Shown here: piece after piece, positions 28,274 through 37,581 of the stretch | Position numbering within the stretch: position 1 is the first letter of the stretch | Layout: each line of letters begins with the position of its first letter | From: Lentisphaera marina | Lineage (GTDB): Bacteria > Verrucomicrobiota > Lentisphaeria > Lentisphaerales > Lentisphaeraceae | Assembly (NCBI RefSeq): GCF_028745505.1 | Contig: NZ_JAQZZL010000001.1 | Coordinates: 2,663,818-2,727,817 of the forward strand | Direction: 5' to 3' | Length of the DNA stretch: 64,000 bases | The notes under the pieces: generated by a model | The model's input: the letters and a program-made list of their open reading frames with translations, nothing else | Told to the model about the DNA's origin: nothing | Database searches by the model: none | Program-made: the position numbers and the translations under genes

Positions 28274-29113
28274 CTATTCCTTATTCAATTGGGGAAAGTC
28301 AAATTCCCGATTTCGGCGACACAATGTAATGATCGCAATTCCAAGTGACAATGTTCCTAAAGCAATATATTGAGCTAATGATAAACCCCCAGTCAAATCC
28401 TGATCATCGCGAAGGAACTCTACTATAAAACGCCACAAACTATATACACAAAAATAGAGGCCAAATATCATACCTGGCTTAGCTAGTTTCTTACTTAAAT
28501 AACACAATAAAAGACAGATACCTAATAGCGCAAAAACAGAATATAAGGGCGCTGGGTGCACTGCGGCAGACAACTCCGCCTGTTGATCAATCAAACCACG
28601 CTTCAGGTGATCTGACCATGGGAAACTCCCTTTCGGATATTGAACAGCTAATGCGTGAATATCGCATTGTCCACCATAGCAACACCCATTCAAAAAGCAG
28701 CCGATTCGCCCAAAAGCATGCGCCAAAGCAATACATGGTGCGGCAATATCTAAAGCGGTTAGGAAATTAATTTTATTGCGTTTACACACGAAATAAGCAA
28801 CAATTAAACCACCTATTAAGCCCCCCTGAAAAACTAAGCCACCTTCGTGAAAAGCAAAGATTTTTGAAAATGGCCGGTTGGCAAAGTTCTCATCCCAATA
28901 CCTTATAACAAATAGAGCTCGCGCTCCAATGATCGCTCCAATCATGGAATAAAATAAGGACGTTTCCATCTTGTCCGGATCTTGACCATATATCTTGGAC
29001 CTCTTTTTCAGAAGGAATAGCGCCGCCAGGAAACCACTGGCCGCCATCACCTGAAACCAACGCAAAGTTATGTGCGTGCCAAATAGGTCAAATTCTAAAA
29101 AAATTTCTTTCAT
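28274..29113 (-). CDS. lgt: Prolipoprotein diacylglyceryl transferase
   Basis: The 279-residue inner-membrane enzyme has about seven helices. The Lgt signature appears as HEGGLVFQGGLIGG and GRIGCFLNGCCYG. It transfers diacylglycerol from phosphatidylglycerol to the lipobox cysteine, the first step of lipoprotein maturation. Several lipoproteins in this window depend on it. It is co-transcribed with rluD. Confidence 0.95.
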   Translation of the reverse strand: MKEIFLEFDLFGTHITLRWFQVMAASGFLAALFLLKKRSKIYGQDPDKMETSLFYSMIGAIIGARALFVIRYWDENFANRPFSKIFAFHEGGLVFQGGLIGGLIVAYFVCKRNKINFLTALDIAAPCIALAHAFGRIGCFLNGCCYGGQCDIHALAVQYPKGSFPWSDHLKRGLIDQQAELSAAVHPAPLYSVFALLGICLLLCYLSKKLAKPGMIFGLYFCVYSLWRFIVEFLRDDQDLTGGLSLAQYIALGTLSLGIAIITLCRRNREFDFPQLNKE

Positions 29114-29284
29114 AAATATCTTCTAATATTTTTTGTTTTGTGATTTTAGTCGGATTAGTAAGTAATTCCACAGAAATCGGATACTTTAAGTAGAGTTATT
29201 TGGCTATATAACTCAGCTAGTTACTTGAATTCAAACTAAAACCAAGCGGATTAAACAAAGCTTTCCAATCAAAAAACTACGATT

Positions 29285-31012
29285 ATGAATAAAAAAAGTT
29301 ACACTTCATACATACTGATTTCGATTGTTATTTCTCTGGCCTTTCACGCTATTCTTGCCTTAATTTTCTCTACTCAACTAAAAAATGTCCTTAATACATT
29401 AAAAACTGATACCAAACGCCCCCTTCCCAAAGAGCAATTCAAAAGCCCTGCTCCCCGCGTTGAAAAATGGCAACCCAAACCCAAACGCGATCTAGATGCG
29501 GAGCTTAAAAATGCTTTGCGTCCTTCATTCACTCCCGCTAAAATCAATCTAGAAGACCTGAAAATCAAAGCCGATATCGCACCAAAAGTCGATTCATCTG
29601 CCTTGGCTAAACTACAGATGAAACAGAGCTCACAAATTCCTGGCCAATCTCTCTCCACGCAACTCCCCCCACAAATTTACGAAATCAAACCCGAACTCAG
29701 TGATCAACACCTTTCCGAGGCTAACAAGAGCCTAATCGACAAACGCGTCAAAGATTCAATTGATATCGGCAACCAAGCCCTTTCCTTCAGAGCAAATGAT
29801 GGTTCAAGTATTTCTGGTTCCTCTCTTGGAGGTCCCGTAGCACCTTCGATAACATTACCCGTCAATAGTATTCGTCCCACAATTAGCTTGACTCCTCCTA
29901 GTGACCCTCGCAACCAAAACTCACTTAGCTTAATCAACAAGCCAAGCCTACCACAAATTTCTGTCGAAGAGAACAATCAAGGCCAACTCGATGACGTTCT
30001 TAAAATCACTCCTCAGATTTACCTCGACCCCAGAGATCAACAGGGCTATTTTCGAGTCGATATAACTTTAGACAAAAACTCAAAGCGCTTAATCTCTCAA
30101 GCCAAAGAAATCATGTTTATCCTCGATACTTCTACGAGTATCCGCTTCAATCAATTTACTAATTTCACTTATGCCATAAAAAAGGGAATCCAGAGCCTTT
30201 CACCACAAGACCGTTTTAACATTGTAACCTTCAATGTGAAAGACCGACGCTGCTTCCCCAATTATGCTCCTGCAAACGAAGAGAATATTGCCACCGCAAT
30301 TGATTTTTTAAACAACACCAAACGCGGGGGTAAAACGGATGTTTACAAAAGCTTACGTCCTTATATCTCACAAAGAACTCAAAGTCAGTACCCCAGAATC
30401 ATTTACCTCGCAAGTGATGGCAACACGACGACTCGCGGTGGCGTTGAAGGAGTGGAAATCATTAGTAAAATCACTCAAGACAACCAAGCAAGAACTTCAA
30501 TTTTCTCCATCAGTAATGGCGAAGACACATCGCCATTCCTTTTAGATCTACTCACACTGCGCAATCGTGGCTTTAGTATCTTGCAAGAAGAACCCGATGG
30601 CTCAGGTCTAATGTTTGAAAACTTCATTAAAACCTATTCCGACACCGTCGTCAGCAAACTTCACTATCGTTTTTCTTCTCAAATTGATCATAAGGAGATC
30701 TTTCCACGTGAACTCCCTCACTTATACCGAGGCGGCACCCTCTCTATCTACGGCCAATATCAAAGCGGACAACAATCAACTCTTGTTCAAGTGAAAGGCA
30801 TCGGCGCCAAAGGCCCTGAAGAAATCACTTTTAAAATAGATTTTAATAAATCCAGTAAGGGTGATGCTAGCTTAGCACAAAACTGGGCTCATCACAAAAT
30901 CTTATATCTTCTTGGTCAGTTAACCGACACGCCCGAAGACAAAGACATTAAGACTCAGCTTCGCAATTTGGTTAATAAATACAATATTCCGATTCCATAC
31001 GAAATTGAATAA
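29285..31012 (+). CDS. Von Willebrand factor A protein with TonB-like N-terminus
   Basis: The 575-residue protein has one membrane anchor (about 10-28) followed by a long proline- and lysine-rich region (about 40-250: 'PLPKEQFKSPAPRVEKWQPKP'), as in TonB or TolA. A vWA domain follows (about 270-445) with a MIDAS site DTSTS (in IMFILDTSTSIRF) and ASDGNTTTRGG. The C-terminal ~110 residues form an extra beta-rich domain. The rest of the protein should sit in the periplasm. Function unknown. Confidence 0.8.
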   Translation: MNKKSYTSYILISIVISLAFHAILALIFSTQLKNVLNTLKTDTKRPLPKEQFKSPAPRVEKWQPKPKRDLDAELKNALRPSFTPAKINLEDLKIKADIAPKVDSSALAKLQMKQSSQIPGQSLSTQLPPQIYEIKPELSDQHLSEANKSLIDKRVKDSIDIGNQALSFRANDGSSISGSSLGGPVAPSITLPVNSIRPTISLTPPSDPRNQNSLSLINKPSLPQISVEENNQGQLDDVLKITPQIYLDPRDQQGYFRVDITLDKNSKRLISQAKEIMFILDTSTSIRFNQFTNFTYAIKKGIQSLSPQDRFNIVTFNVKDRRCFPNYAPANEENIATAIDFLNNTKRGGKTDVYKSLRPYISQRTQSQYPRIIYLASDGNTTTRGGVEGVEIISKITQDNQARTSIFSISNGEDTSPFLLDLLTLRNRGFSILQEEPDGSGLMFENFIKTYSDTVVSKLHYRFSSQIDHKEIFPRELPHLYRGGTLSIYGQYQSGQQSTLVQVKGIGAKGPEEITFKIDFNKSSKGDASLAQNWAHHKILYLLGQLTDTPEDKDIKTQLRNLVNKYNIPIPYEIE

Positions 31013-31060
31013 GCCAAGGCTTATCAATAAAACTTTATCGTAAGCAAGATAAAAATTAAT

Positions 31061-31567
31061 ATGAAAGCTCTACAAATTGGCCTCGCCGGCCTTGGTGTCA
31101 TTATTGGTATTTTATTCATTGCGGCTTTAGTCGTTTTTGACCGCGGTCCGGAAACTTATGTCTACAAACAAAATCGCATCCCAAAAAGATTCATCCAGCA
31201 AATTATAGAACTCAAACTTATAGACGATTCTGAGCAGGTTAAATATTTTTACTCAGATGGTTTTATCAATATTGACGAAGGCATGTATTTCATCACCAAC
31301 AAAAAAATTGTTTTATATTCAAAAGACTGGCATGAACCAGCTGAAAACATTTTATTTGATGATATAAATGAACTCATCGTCGAGTATAACAAAGCTTGGA
31401 TGGATGACTCATGGGTCTACGTCAGTACAAATGACTTCGATTACGAATTCCCACTTTCTAGTGAGCGTAAGGGAGACAAGAGCTTCGTCAAATACTTACA
31501 ATCTAAACTGAAGGAAGATGTGCCCGTAGAAATCATCCATCTATCCGATGAAGAAACAAATGAATAA
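31061..31567 (+). CDS. Membrane-anchored protein of unknown function
   Basis: The 168-residue protein has one N-terminal membrane helix (about 5-27: GLAGLGVIIGILFIAALVVF). A soluble beta-rich domain follows with PH-like or GRAM-like text (IDEGMYFITNKKIVLYSKDW). No signature residues are recognised. It lies 48 bases after the vWA gene and may be co-transcribed with it. Confidence 0.7.
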   Translation: MKALQIGLAGLGVIIGILFIAALVVFDRGPETYVYKQNRIPKRFIQQIIELKLIDDSEQVKYFYSDGFINIDEGMYFITNKKIVLYSKDWHEPAENILFDDINELIVEYNKAWMDDSWVYVSTNDFDYEFPLSSERKGDKSFVKYLQSKLKEDVPVEIIHLSDEETNE

Positions 31568-31610
31568 AAAACCTTAAATTATTAAACCTAGCCAAAGAGC
31601 TGAAACAAAT

Positions 31611-31883
31611 ATGGACATCCCCAATTTAAAAGACAAAGTCATCTCGATCACCATCAAAGACGATAGCATTAATCATGACTTTATTGATCCCAAATTTACT
31701 GAAATTCACGGACGTATTTTCATTACTGGCACAGTACCAAAGGGACATGCCGACTCCTGCTGGACTGATAACTGTGAAGGCGGTGTGGCCTGGGATCGCG
31801 TCACTGATTACGTGATTTTTGATTCTGTCGAAAGCTATCAGTACGCCATCAAAAAATCTCATGAAAACGACAAAGATAATTAA
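31611..31883 (+). CDS. Small cytoplasmic protein of unknown function
   Basis: This 90-residue protein has no signal or membrane segment. Text such as HGRIFITGTVPKGHADSCWTD suggests a small beta-barrel. It stops one base before the next start (31884), indicating coupling. It has good coding character but no recognised family. Confidence 0.6.
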   Translation: MDIPNLKDKVISITIKDDSINHDFIDPKFTEIHGRIFITGTVPKGHADSCWTDNCEGGVAWDRVTDYVIFDSVESYQYAIKKSHENDKDN

Positions 31884-32414
31884 ATGAAAATCCTTACCAC
31901 ACTTCTCTACTTATCATTTACATTAATATTGATCAGCTGCGGGGAAAGACCCGCCGATATTTCTGACGCCAAAAGCTATAGAAACAAGAGCTTAAGCTTC
32001 AAGTACCCAGGAAATTGGACTGTCACTGGGGATAGCGATTTTGAAGACTTTCAAAACCTTTTTATAGAAACGAGTGCCGAAGGCATTGTGATTCTACAGG
32101 CTTACCCTTTAGAAAATGCCCAAAGTCATGAGGACTTTGCCAAAGCTTTCTCTGCCTCGACTATAGATTCCATGCCTATCGGAAACATAGTTGACTCGAA
32201 ATTCGAAATCAATGAATCGACTTCTCCAAATAAGATAAATGAAACTTTCTCCATAGAGTTATTCAGCGAAAAAATTCCTCACATCAGAAAATATGTTATG
32301 AAAGACTTCCCTAAACAGCGATGCTTCCTCATTCTTCAAATCACAAGTAAAGATGAGGCCAAAGCCATCAAGGGCTTTGAGCTCATCCAGTCAAGCCTTA
32401 AATTTGTGAATTAA
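31884..32414 (+). CDS. Lipoprotein with PsbP/DUF1795-like domain
   Basis: The 176-residue precursor has a lipobox (LILISCGERP, Cys about 19). The mature protein contains SYRNKSLSFKYPGNW, the signature opening of PsbP/DUF1795-type domains, and a central helix (EDFAKAFSASTIDSM). It is probably in the periplasm. Its role is unknown. Confidence 0.75.
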   Translation: MKILTTLLYLSFTLILISCGERPADISDAKSYRNKSLSFKYPGNWTVTGDSDFEDFQNLFIETSAEGIVILQAYPLENAQSHEDFAKAFSASTIDSMPIGNIVDSKFEINESTSPNKINETFSIELFSEKIPHIRKYVMKDFPKQRCFLILQITSKDEAKAIKGFELIQSSLKFVN

Positions 32415-32490
32415 GATTTGAGTAAAAGAATATTGGCTTTTATCATCAGTCTTTGACAATTAAGTTGAACACCTACGATACGGCCGGCGA

Positions 32491-33690
32491 TTAAGCTTCA
32501 AATAAGACCATTGATTCTAGGTTCGCCGTTCCTGCGAACATGTCAATTGGCTGAATGACTTTGGCTTTATAGCCTTGCTTTTGCCATTCTAAAATCTCTT
32601 TGGGAACCACGTCCGTACCACAAAAAATTTGCAAGACACGCTTGGGTTTTCTTTTTGCGATCTCCGCAATTACACCCGACTCACAACCCTGCCGAGGGGG
32701 ATCTAATAAAAACAACTCGCTTTGTCTTGCTTCAGGAAATTTGTATTGCACTAAAGAGGCATCAATTTTTTCAGAGAAAAACTGCATGTGATTTTGAGTC
32801 TTGAGTCGTTTGGAAATCTCTTTTGCCGATTCGATGGCAGTAGAACTCAGTTCATAAGCAAAAACTTTTTTGCAAGCTTGCCCAAGAGTATGACTAAAGA
32901 GACCATAGCCACAATAAAGATCAAAGAGAACATCATCGCGATGGGGCTCCAACATTTTTTTAGCTAAGTCAATCATTTCAGGCACCATGGATTCATTGAC
33001 CTGTGAAAATCCAATCGGGCTATAACGCATCAGCACCTCATCAACTTTGAGACCCAAAAGACGAGGACCAAAGAGATGTTTAATCTGCAATGATTTTACC
33101 GGGCGCTCAGCCTCGAGATAATAATCCGAACGAGAAGGATCAAAGTAAATCATCGCACCTTCAACAATATTTTCTTTCTTGAGGGCATTAACTAACACTT
33201 TTACCTTACGCATAACATCCGCATCCATTTTAAAAATATTCAAAATGAGAAACTGGCGCTCATAGCCCCCGCGTAAAATCAACCAATTTAACGCTCGCGC
33301 CAAAGAAAAGTAAGTACGTTTCGAAAGAGTTTTTTGTAGGAAATAATAAATCTCTTGATGCTTCTTAGGCTCTAAATCAGACTCTGTGCATACCCCTGCT
33401 TTAACTGGCTTAGAAAAGCCCAAACCAATTCCAGCGCCCTCTTGAAAGACTCGGCGCTTTGTTGTGGTGCGATAATATCTCGGCTTTGGCGAAGCCAAAA
33501 CTTTCTCGGGAGCTTTTTTAACCCCCGATTTTGACAAAAATTGTGCAAAAGCCTTATCTTTTAAACTTAATTCTTGCTCGTACTCCATTTGCGCCAGTGG
33601 CTCAGGTGACTTATCATCCCAAGTAATGGCTGATAATTCTCTGACTTCGTGCTCAAAAGATAATGTTTTATAATTACGAGGTTTCGACAT
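32491..33690 (-). CDS. TrmA-family RNA (uracil-5-)methyltransferase
   Basis: The open frame starts at TTG 33747, but the ATG at 33690 follows a GGAG ribosome site and is preferred (~399 residues). The catalytic region has VLFDLYCGYGLFSHTL (SAM site), LLDPPRQG and the late DMFAGTANLES, which match the TrmA/RlmD family. The catalytic cysteine is in LQIFCGTDVVP rather than the usual SCNP context. An N-terminal Fe-S cluster motif is not obvious. It probably methylates U in rRNA or tRNA. Confidence 0.85.
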   Translation of the reverse strand: MSKPRNYKTLSFEHEVRELSAITWDDKSPEPLAQMEYEQELSLKDKAFAQFLSKSGVKKAPEKVLASPKPRYYRTTTKRRVFQEGAGIGLGFSKPVKAGVCTESDLEPKKHQEIYYFLQKTLSKRTYFSLARALNWLILRGGYERQFLILNIFKMDADVMRKVKVLVNALKKENIVEGAMIYFDPSRSDYYLEAERPVKSLQIKHLFGPRLLGLKVDEVLMRYSPIGFSQVNESMVPEMIDLAKKMLEPHRDDVLFDLYCGYGLFSHTLGQACKKVFAYELSSTAIESAKEISKRLKTQNHMQFFSEKIDASLVQYKFPEARQSELFLLDPPRQGCESGVIAEIAKRKPKRVLQIFCGTDVVPKEILEWQKQGYKAKVIQPIDMFAGTANLESMVLFEA

Positions 33691-33801
33691 TTTGGCTCCG
33701 CTTAAATATTGCTGCACTCTAATCCCAAAAAATTTAATATCACTCAAAGCTCTAGACTTATTTGCGAATATCGCAAAGCTTCAAGCTGTGCGCAACAAAA
33801 G

Positions 33802-33830
33802 AAAGCCAATCATGCTTGATGATTGGCTTT
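33802..33830 (-). terminator. Hairpin after the 75-residue gene
   Basis: AAAGCCAATCA (33802-33812) is complementary to TGATTGGCTTT (33820-33830), an 11-bp stem with a 7-base loop. On the minus strand it is followed by CTTTTG, a weak T-tract, so it probably ends the gene at 33858-34085. Confidence 0.75.
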
Positions 33831-33857
33831 ACACTCGCTTATCAATTTTGAACTAAA

Positions 33858-34085
33858 TCAAAGTCCATATTGAAAAGGCGAACTAGGAATATTTTGTGGT
33901 CCTACTCCTGCGGGTAAATAATAACCCATAGCTAAAACAAAAGCCAAAACCATAAATAAAATGATCATAGCATTCAGTGCTAAGAATTTACTATCATGCC
34001 ACATCTCGTGACATTCTTGGGAAACTTCACTCATATTATGCGGAACAACGCAGTGAGTAATCCAGTCTTTTGTTGATGCATCCAT
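33858..34085 (-). CDS. Small single-span membrane protein, unknown function
   Basis: The 75-residue protein has a soluble N-terminal third with two cysteines and two histidines (THCVVPHNMSEVSQECHEMWH). One membrane helix follows (about 38-57: LNAMIILFMVLAFVLAMGYYL), then a Pro-rich tail. AAAAGGAG lies 7 bases upstream. A 297-bp duplication ends immediately upstream of that ribosome site. Confidence 0.65.
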   Translation of the reverse strand: MDASTKDWITHCVVPHNMSEVSQECHEMWHDSKFLALNAMIILFMVLAFVLAMGYYLPAGVGPQNIPSSPFQYGL

Positions 34086-34100
34086 CTTTGACTCCTTTTG

Positions 34101-34397
34101 TAAATAGTTACATACAATAAGGCAGGCTCAAAATCGTGGGTCTGTCTATTCTATACTTAATATATTACAAACTTTTCAGTTTCGTAAGTCCTCACTTAGC
34201 CTTTATACATGCTTCAACTACTTCTTAGCTTTGCGTTTCCCTCCGCCACCACCAAAATATGGATGAACATCAAAGCCACCATACAAGGGATCTTTTGCCC
34301 TCGGGTCATAACGTTCTTCCAAACCCTTTAACATTTGCTGATCAAGTTTTTCCATTATCGCAGCATACTCAGGATCTTTGGCAATATTATTAATTTG
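34101..34397 (-). pseudogene. Duplicate copy of the sulfatase 3' end and its downstream leader
   Basis: These 297 bases repeat 34398-34694 with no mismatch seen on reading. The copy holds about 60 C-terminal codons of the sulfatase (from the QINNIAKDPE region to GGGGKRKAKK and stop) without a start, then the 117 bases that follow the gene. It should not be translated. Confidence 0.9.
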
Positions 34398-34694
34398 TAA
34401 ATAGTTACATACAATAAGGCAGGCTCAAAATCGTGGGTCTGTCTATTCTATACTTAATATATTACAAACTTTTCAGTTTCGTAAGTCCTCACTTAGCCTT
34501 TATACATGCTTCAACTACTTCTTAGCTTTGCGTTTCCCTCCGCCACCACCAAAATATGGATGAACATCAAAGCCACCATACAAGGGATCTTTTGCCCTCG
34601 GGTCATAACGTTCTTCCAAACCCTTTAACATTTGCTGATCAAGTTTTTCCATTATCGCAGCATACTCAGGATCTTTGGCAATATTATTAATTTG
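34101..34694. repeat. Perfect 297-bp tandem duplication
   Basis: Unit 1 is 34101-34397 and unit 2 is 34398-34694. The junction has a 4-base TTTG microhomology (34097-34100, 34394-34397, 34691-34694). It could reflect very recent slippage or recombination, or an assembly artefact. Confidence 0.93.
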
Positions 34695-35969
34695 CTCAGG
34701 GTCTTTTACTAGATGGTAAAGCTCTTGTGCCGGACGTTTTGCAAAACACAGCTCATAAGCTTTTTTTGCTTGTGGATCCTTGTCTTTGTTATCGATAATA
34801 TAATTTTTTGTTGGCCCTCCATCACAATCTGAGTACCACTGACCTGGTTTATTAGTATTGCCATTTCCTGCTCCCATGGGCCAAAGTTCTGGACGATAAT
34901 TGCGAATATACAAAAAATCTTGTGTTCGTATGGCTCGCGAGGGATAGCCCCCCATATTGGGCTTTTCTTGTGCTGGAGTATGACGCTCCCTTCCAAAAAT
35001 GGCATAGGGACGCTCCGTTTCTTCTAATCGCCCTGATTGCTCACTCTTTAATAAATTCACGAAACTCTTTCCCGTCATGACTTTGGGAACAGGCACTTCA
35101 CAAAGCTCTAAGAGCGTCGGTGCGACATCCGCAAGAGAAATAAAATCTCTGTTTTCAATACCCTGCTTAAGGTTTTTTCCCCAACGTACTGCAAAGGGAA
35201 CGCGAACACCAGAATCATAAAGATTGCCTTTACAGCGAGGAAATGGCATCCCATGATCTCCCGTCATAATGACAATCGTATTTTCTAATTTCCCTTTTTC
35301 TTCTAACAAACTTAAAGCTGAGCCCACTAAACTATCCCAACGTTGAACTTCGAAGTAATAATCGGCAATATCCTTGCGCACCGTCAAGGAATCCGGATAA
35401 TGATCAAAAAGGTGCACTTTTGAAGCATCTATGCCACTCTTAGCTCCCGAGTCTTTTTTGTAGCCCCTGTGAGGATCGCTCGTGGCTAACCAAAAGAAAA
35501 AAGCTTTATCCTCTGCCTCTGTTTTATCAAAGAATTCCGCTAAATCCTTAAAAGTATCTCCCGCAGGTGCTTTACCGTGATGCTTCCCCCAGGACTCGAT
35601 CTTCCCTGGCCCCCAGGTCTTGGGACGATTTTGACCAATCACATACCCCGCATCTTCTAATAAGTGAATAAAACTCTCGTGCTCAATAGGCAAAACACTC
35701 CAAAGATTTGCTCCCGGTCCTAATTGCCAGTGATACTTACCAGTAATAACCGCATTACGACTGGGAGTACAAGATGGACTTGAAACGTAAGTGTGATGAA
35801 ACAGCACACCCTCTTTTGCAATACGATCAAAATTGGGAGTCTTAACACCGTCATCACCATAGGCTCCTGCATGAGGCCAGCCCCAATCATCTGCCATACA
35901 AAATAAAATATTGGGTCTCTGCTCAGCTGCCAAAAGTGAGATCGAAAAGAATAAAATCAGTAAGCGCAT
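34515..35969 (-). CDS. Secreted sulfatase (type I, Cys-type)
   Basis: The open frame begins at 36056, but the start at ATG 35969 follows AGGGA by about 7 bases and directly gives a signal peptide (MRLLILFFSISLLAAEQ). The 484-residue enzyme has the sulfatase start RPNILFCMADDWGW and the CTPSR motif with Cys67, which must be oxidised to formylglycine by an anaerobic or FGE-type maturase (not seen here). Further metal ligands are in TGDHGMPF. It probably removes sulfate esters from algal polysaccharides in the periplasm or outside. The C-terminal tail is Gly/Lys-rich. Confidence 0.92.
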   Translation of the reverse strand: MRLLILFFSISLLAAEQRPNILFCMADDWGWPHAGAYGDDGVKTPNFDRIAKEGVLFHHTYVSSPSCTPSRNAVITGKYHWQLGPGANLWSVLPIEHESFIHLLEDAGYVIGQNRPKTWGPGKIESWGKHHGKAPAGDTFKDLAEFFDKTEAEDKAFFFWLATSDPHRGYKKDSGAKSGIDASKVHLFDHYPDSLTVRKDIADYYFEVQRWDSLVGSALSLLEEKGKLENTIVIMTGDHGMPFPRCKGNLYDSGVRVPFAVRWGKNLKQGIENRDFISLADVAPTLLELCEVPVPKVMTGKSFVNLLKSEQSGRLEETERPYAIFGRERHTPAQEKPNMGGYPSRAIRTQDFLYIRNYRPELWPMGAGNGNTNKPGQWYSDCDGGPTKNYIIDNKDKDPQAKKAYELCFAKRPAQELYHLVKDPEQINNIAKDPEYAAIMEKLDQQMLKGLEERYDPRAKDPLYGGFDVHPYFGGGGGKRKAKK

Positions 35970-36171
35970 AAATTTTTCCCTAAATAATTTTTTCGTATAA
36001 TACACCCGCAAAACCATGAAATTAACATTGAAAGGCTCAAGAATAAGAAAAAACACATTTTAACAAGCAGTATATTTACTATTTTTTACCAAAAAACACA
36101 ATTTTATATTGACAATTAATACTTGCGCTAGTATCTATAAGAACAAATGATTACTATTTAAGGAGCTCCTT

Positions 36172-37566
36172 GTGACTATTACAGAACAAAATAAATCCCC
36201 CATGATACCACTATCCATCATGATGTTTTTACAATTCTTCATCTGGGGTGCTTGGTATGTAACTGCGCCTAATTTCTTGGGCACCATTGGTTTTGGTGCC
36301 GATGATTTTGGGTGGACCTATTCAGTCGGTCCGATTGCTGGGATGATAACGCCTCTATTTGTAGGTATGATCGCAGATAGATTTTTCCCTGCTCAAGTCG
36401 TCATGGGAGTCATGCACCTTCTTGGTGCTTCATTTATGTTCCTAGCAACTGGATACATGGATGGGAACTCATCGGCTACAACAATCAACTGGTTTTTCTT
36501 CGGGCATATGTTGAGTTTTTACCCCACCCTTGCACTCACCAATACGATTGCCATGAAAAACATGACTAATTCAGAAAAGCAATTTCCCATTGTTCGCGTT
36601 TTTGGTACGGCGGGTTGGATTGTTGCAGGTCTTTCTCTAAGCTGGTTAGCTTTTGACGCCAGTATTAATATGTTCAAAATATCTGCAGCTTCTGCTGCCT
36701 TACTTGGCGTTTTTAGCTTCATGCTTCCCAATACACCTCCAGTGAAATCTGACAAAAAGATCACTGCTGGAGAACTCCTGGGACTAAATGCACTTACACT
36801 CCTCAAAAACCGTTCTTACCTAATTTTCATGATTAGTTCCATTCTAATCTGTATTCCACTAGCATTTTACTACCAGATGACTAGCCGTATCGTGCAATTA
36901 GTTGGCCTCCCCGTTGGACAAACAATGTCCTATGGTCAGATGTCAGAAGTTCTTTTCATGTTAGTCATGCCACTATTTTTTGCTCGCTTGGGTATTAAGA
37001 AAATGCTATTTCTCGGAATGCTGTGCTGGGTCATCCGTTACGGTTTATTTGCCTTTGGCACACCGCAACAAGTTTCATGGATGATTATACTTGGCATTAT
37101 TCTCCACGGCATTTGCTATGATTTCTTTTTTGTAACTGGTCAAATCTACACAGACCGAGTGGCTCCAGAAAAACTAAAAGGTCAAGCACAAGGTCTACTA
37201 GTTCTCCTGACTCTTGGCTTAGGGATGTTCATCGGAGCCCAAGTTGCAGGTAAAGTAGAAGCTAAATACACACCTGCCATTGTCGCTGAGAATGGAGAAA
37301 AAATACAATCGACTGCAGTCCAAATTGCTGAACTCACAAAGTCGAAAACTCAAGTACAAGGTGATAAATTAGCCAATATTGAGAATGAAATCGTTTCTCT
37401 CAAAAAAGTCCAAGGAGACTTAGCTATGGCTAATATAAAAGCTCTTAACTGGAAAATGATTTGGGGAATCCCTGCTGTTATGGCCTTAATCGTTCTCGTT
37501 TTCTTCTCAATCTTATTTAAAGAGCCTAAAGAAGCAGATGCTTCTCAGCCCGAAATCAATCATTAA
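36172..37566 (+). CDS. MFS transporter, nucleoside:H+ symporter-like (NupG/XapB type)
   Basis: The 464-residue protein starts at GTG with AGGAGC just upstream. About twelve membrane helices are visible, opening with MIPLSIMMFLQFFIWGAWYV, a common start for this family in planctomycetes and relatives. The loop before the last helix has a helical insert of ~60 residues (about 365-425). Substrate is unknown; here it lies before an oxidoreductase and a DUF1080 protein and may import a sugar derivative. Confidence 0.85.
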   Translation: MTITEQNKSPMIPLSIMMFLQFFIWGAWYVTAPNFLGTIGFGADDFGWTYSVGPIAGMITPLFVGMIADRFFPAQVVMGVMHLLGASFMFLATGYMDGNSSATTINWFFFGHMLSFYPTLALTNTIAMKNMTNSEKQFPIVRVFGTAGWIVAGLSLSWLAFDASINMFKISAASAALLGVFSFMLPNTPPVKSDKKITAGELLGLNALTLLKNRSYLIFMISSILICIPLAFYYQMTSRIVQLVGLPVGQTMSYGQMSEVLFMLVMPLFFARLGIKKMLFLGMLCWVIRYGLFAFGTPQQVSWMIILGIILHGICYDFFFVTGQIYTDRVAPEKLKGQAQGLLVLLTLGLGMFIGAQVAGKVEAKYTPAIVAENGEKIQSTAVQIAELTKSKTQVQGDKLANIENEIVSLKKVQGDLAMANIKALNWKMIWGIPAVMALIVLVFFSILFKEPKEADASQPEINH

Positions 37567-37581
37567 ACACAGGTAAATATT

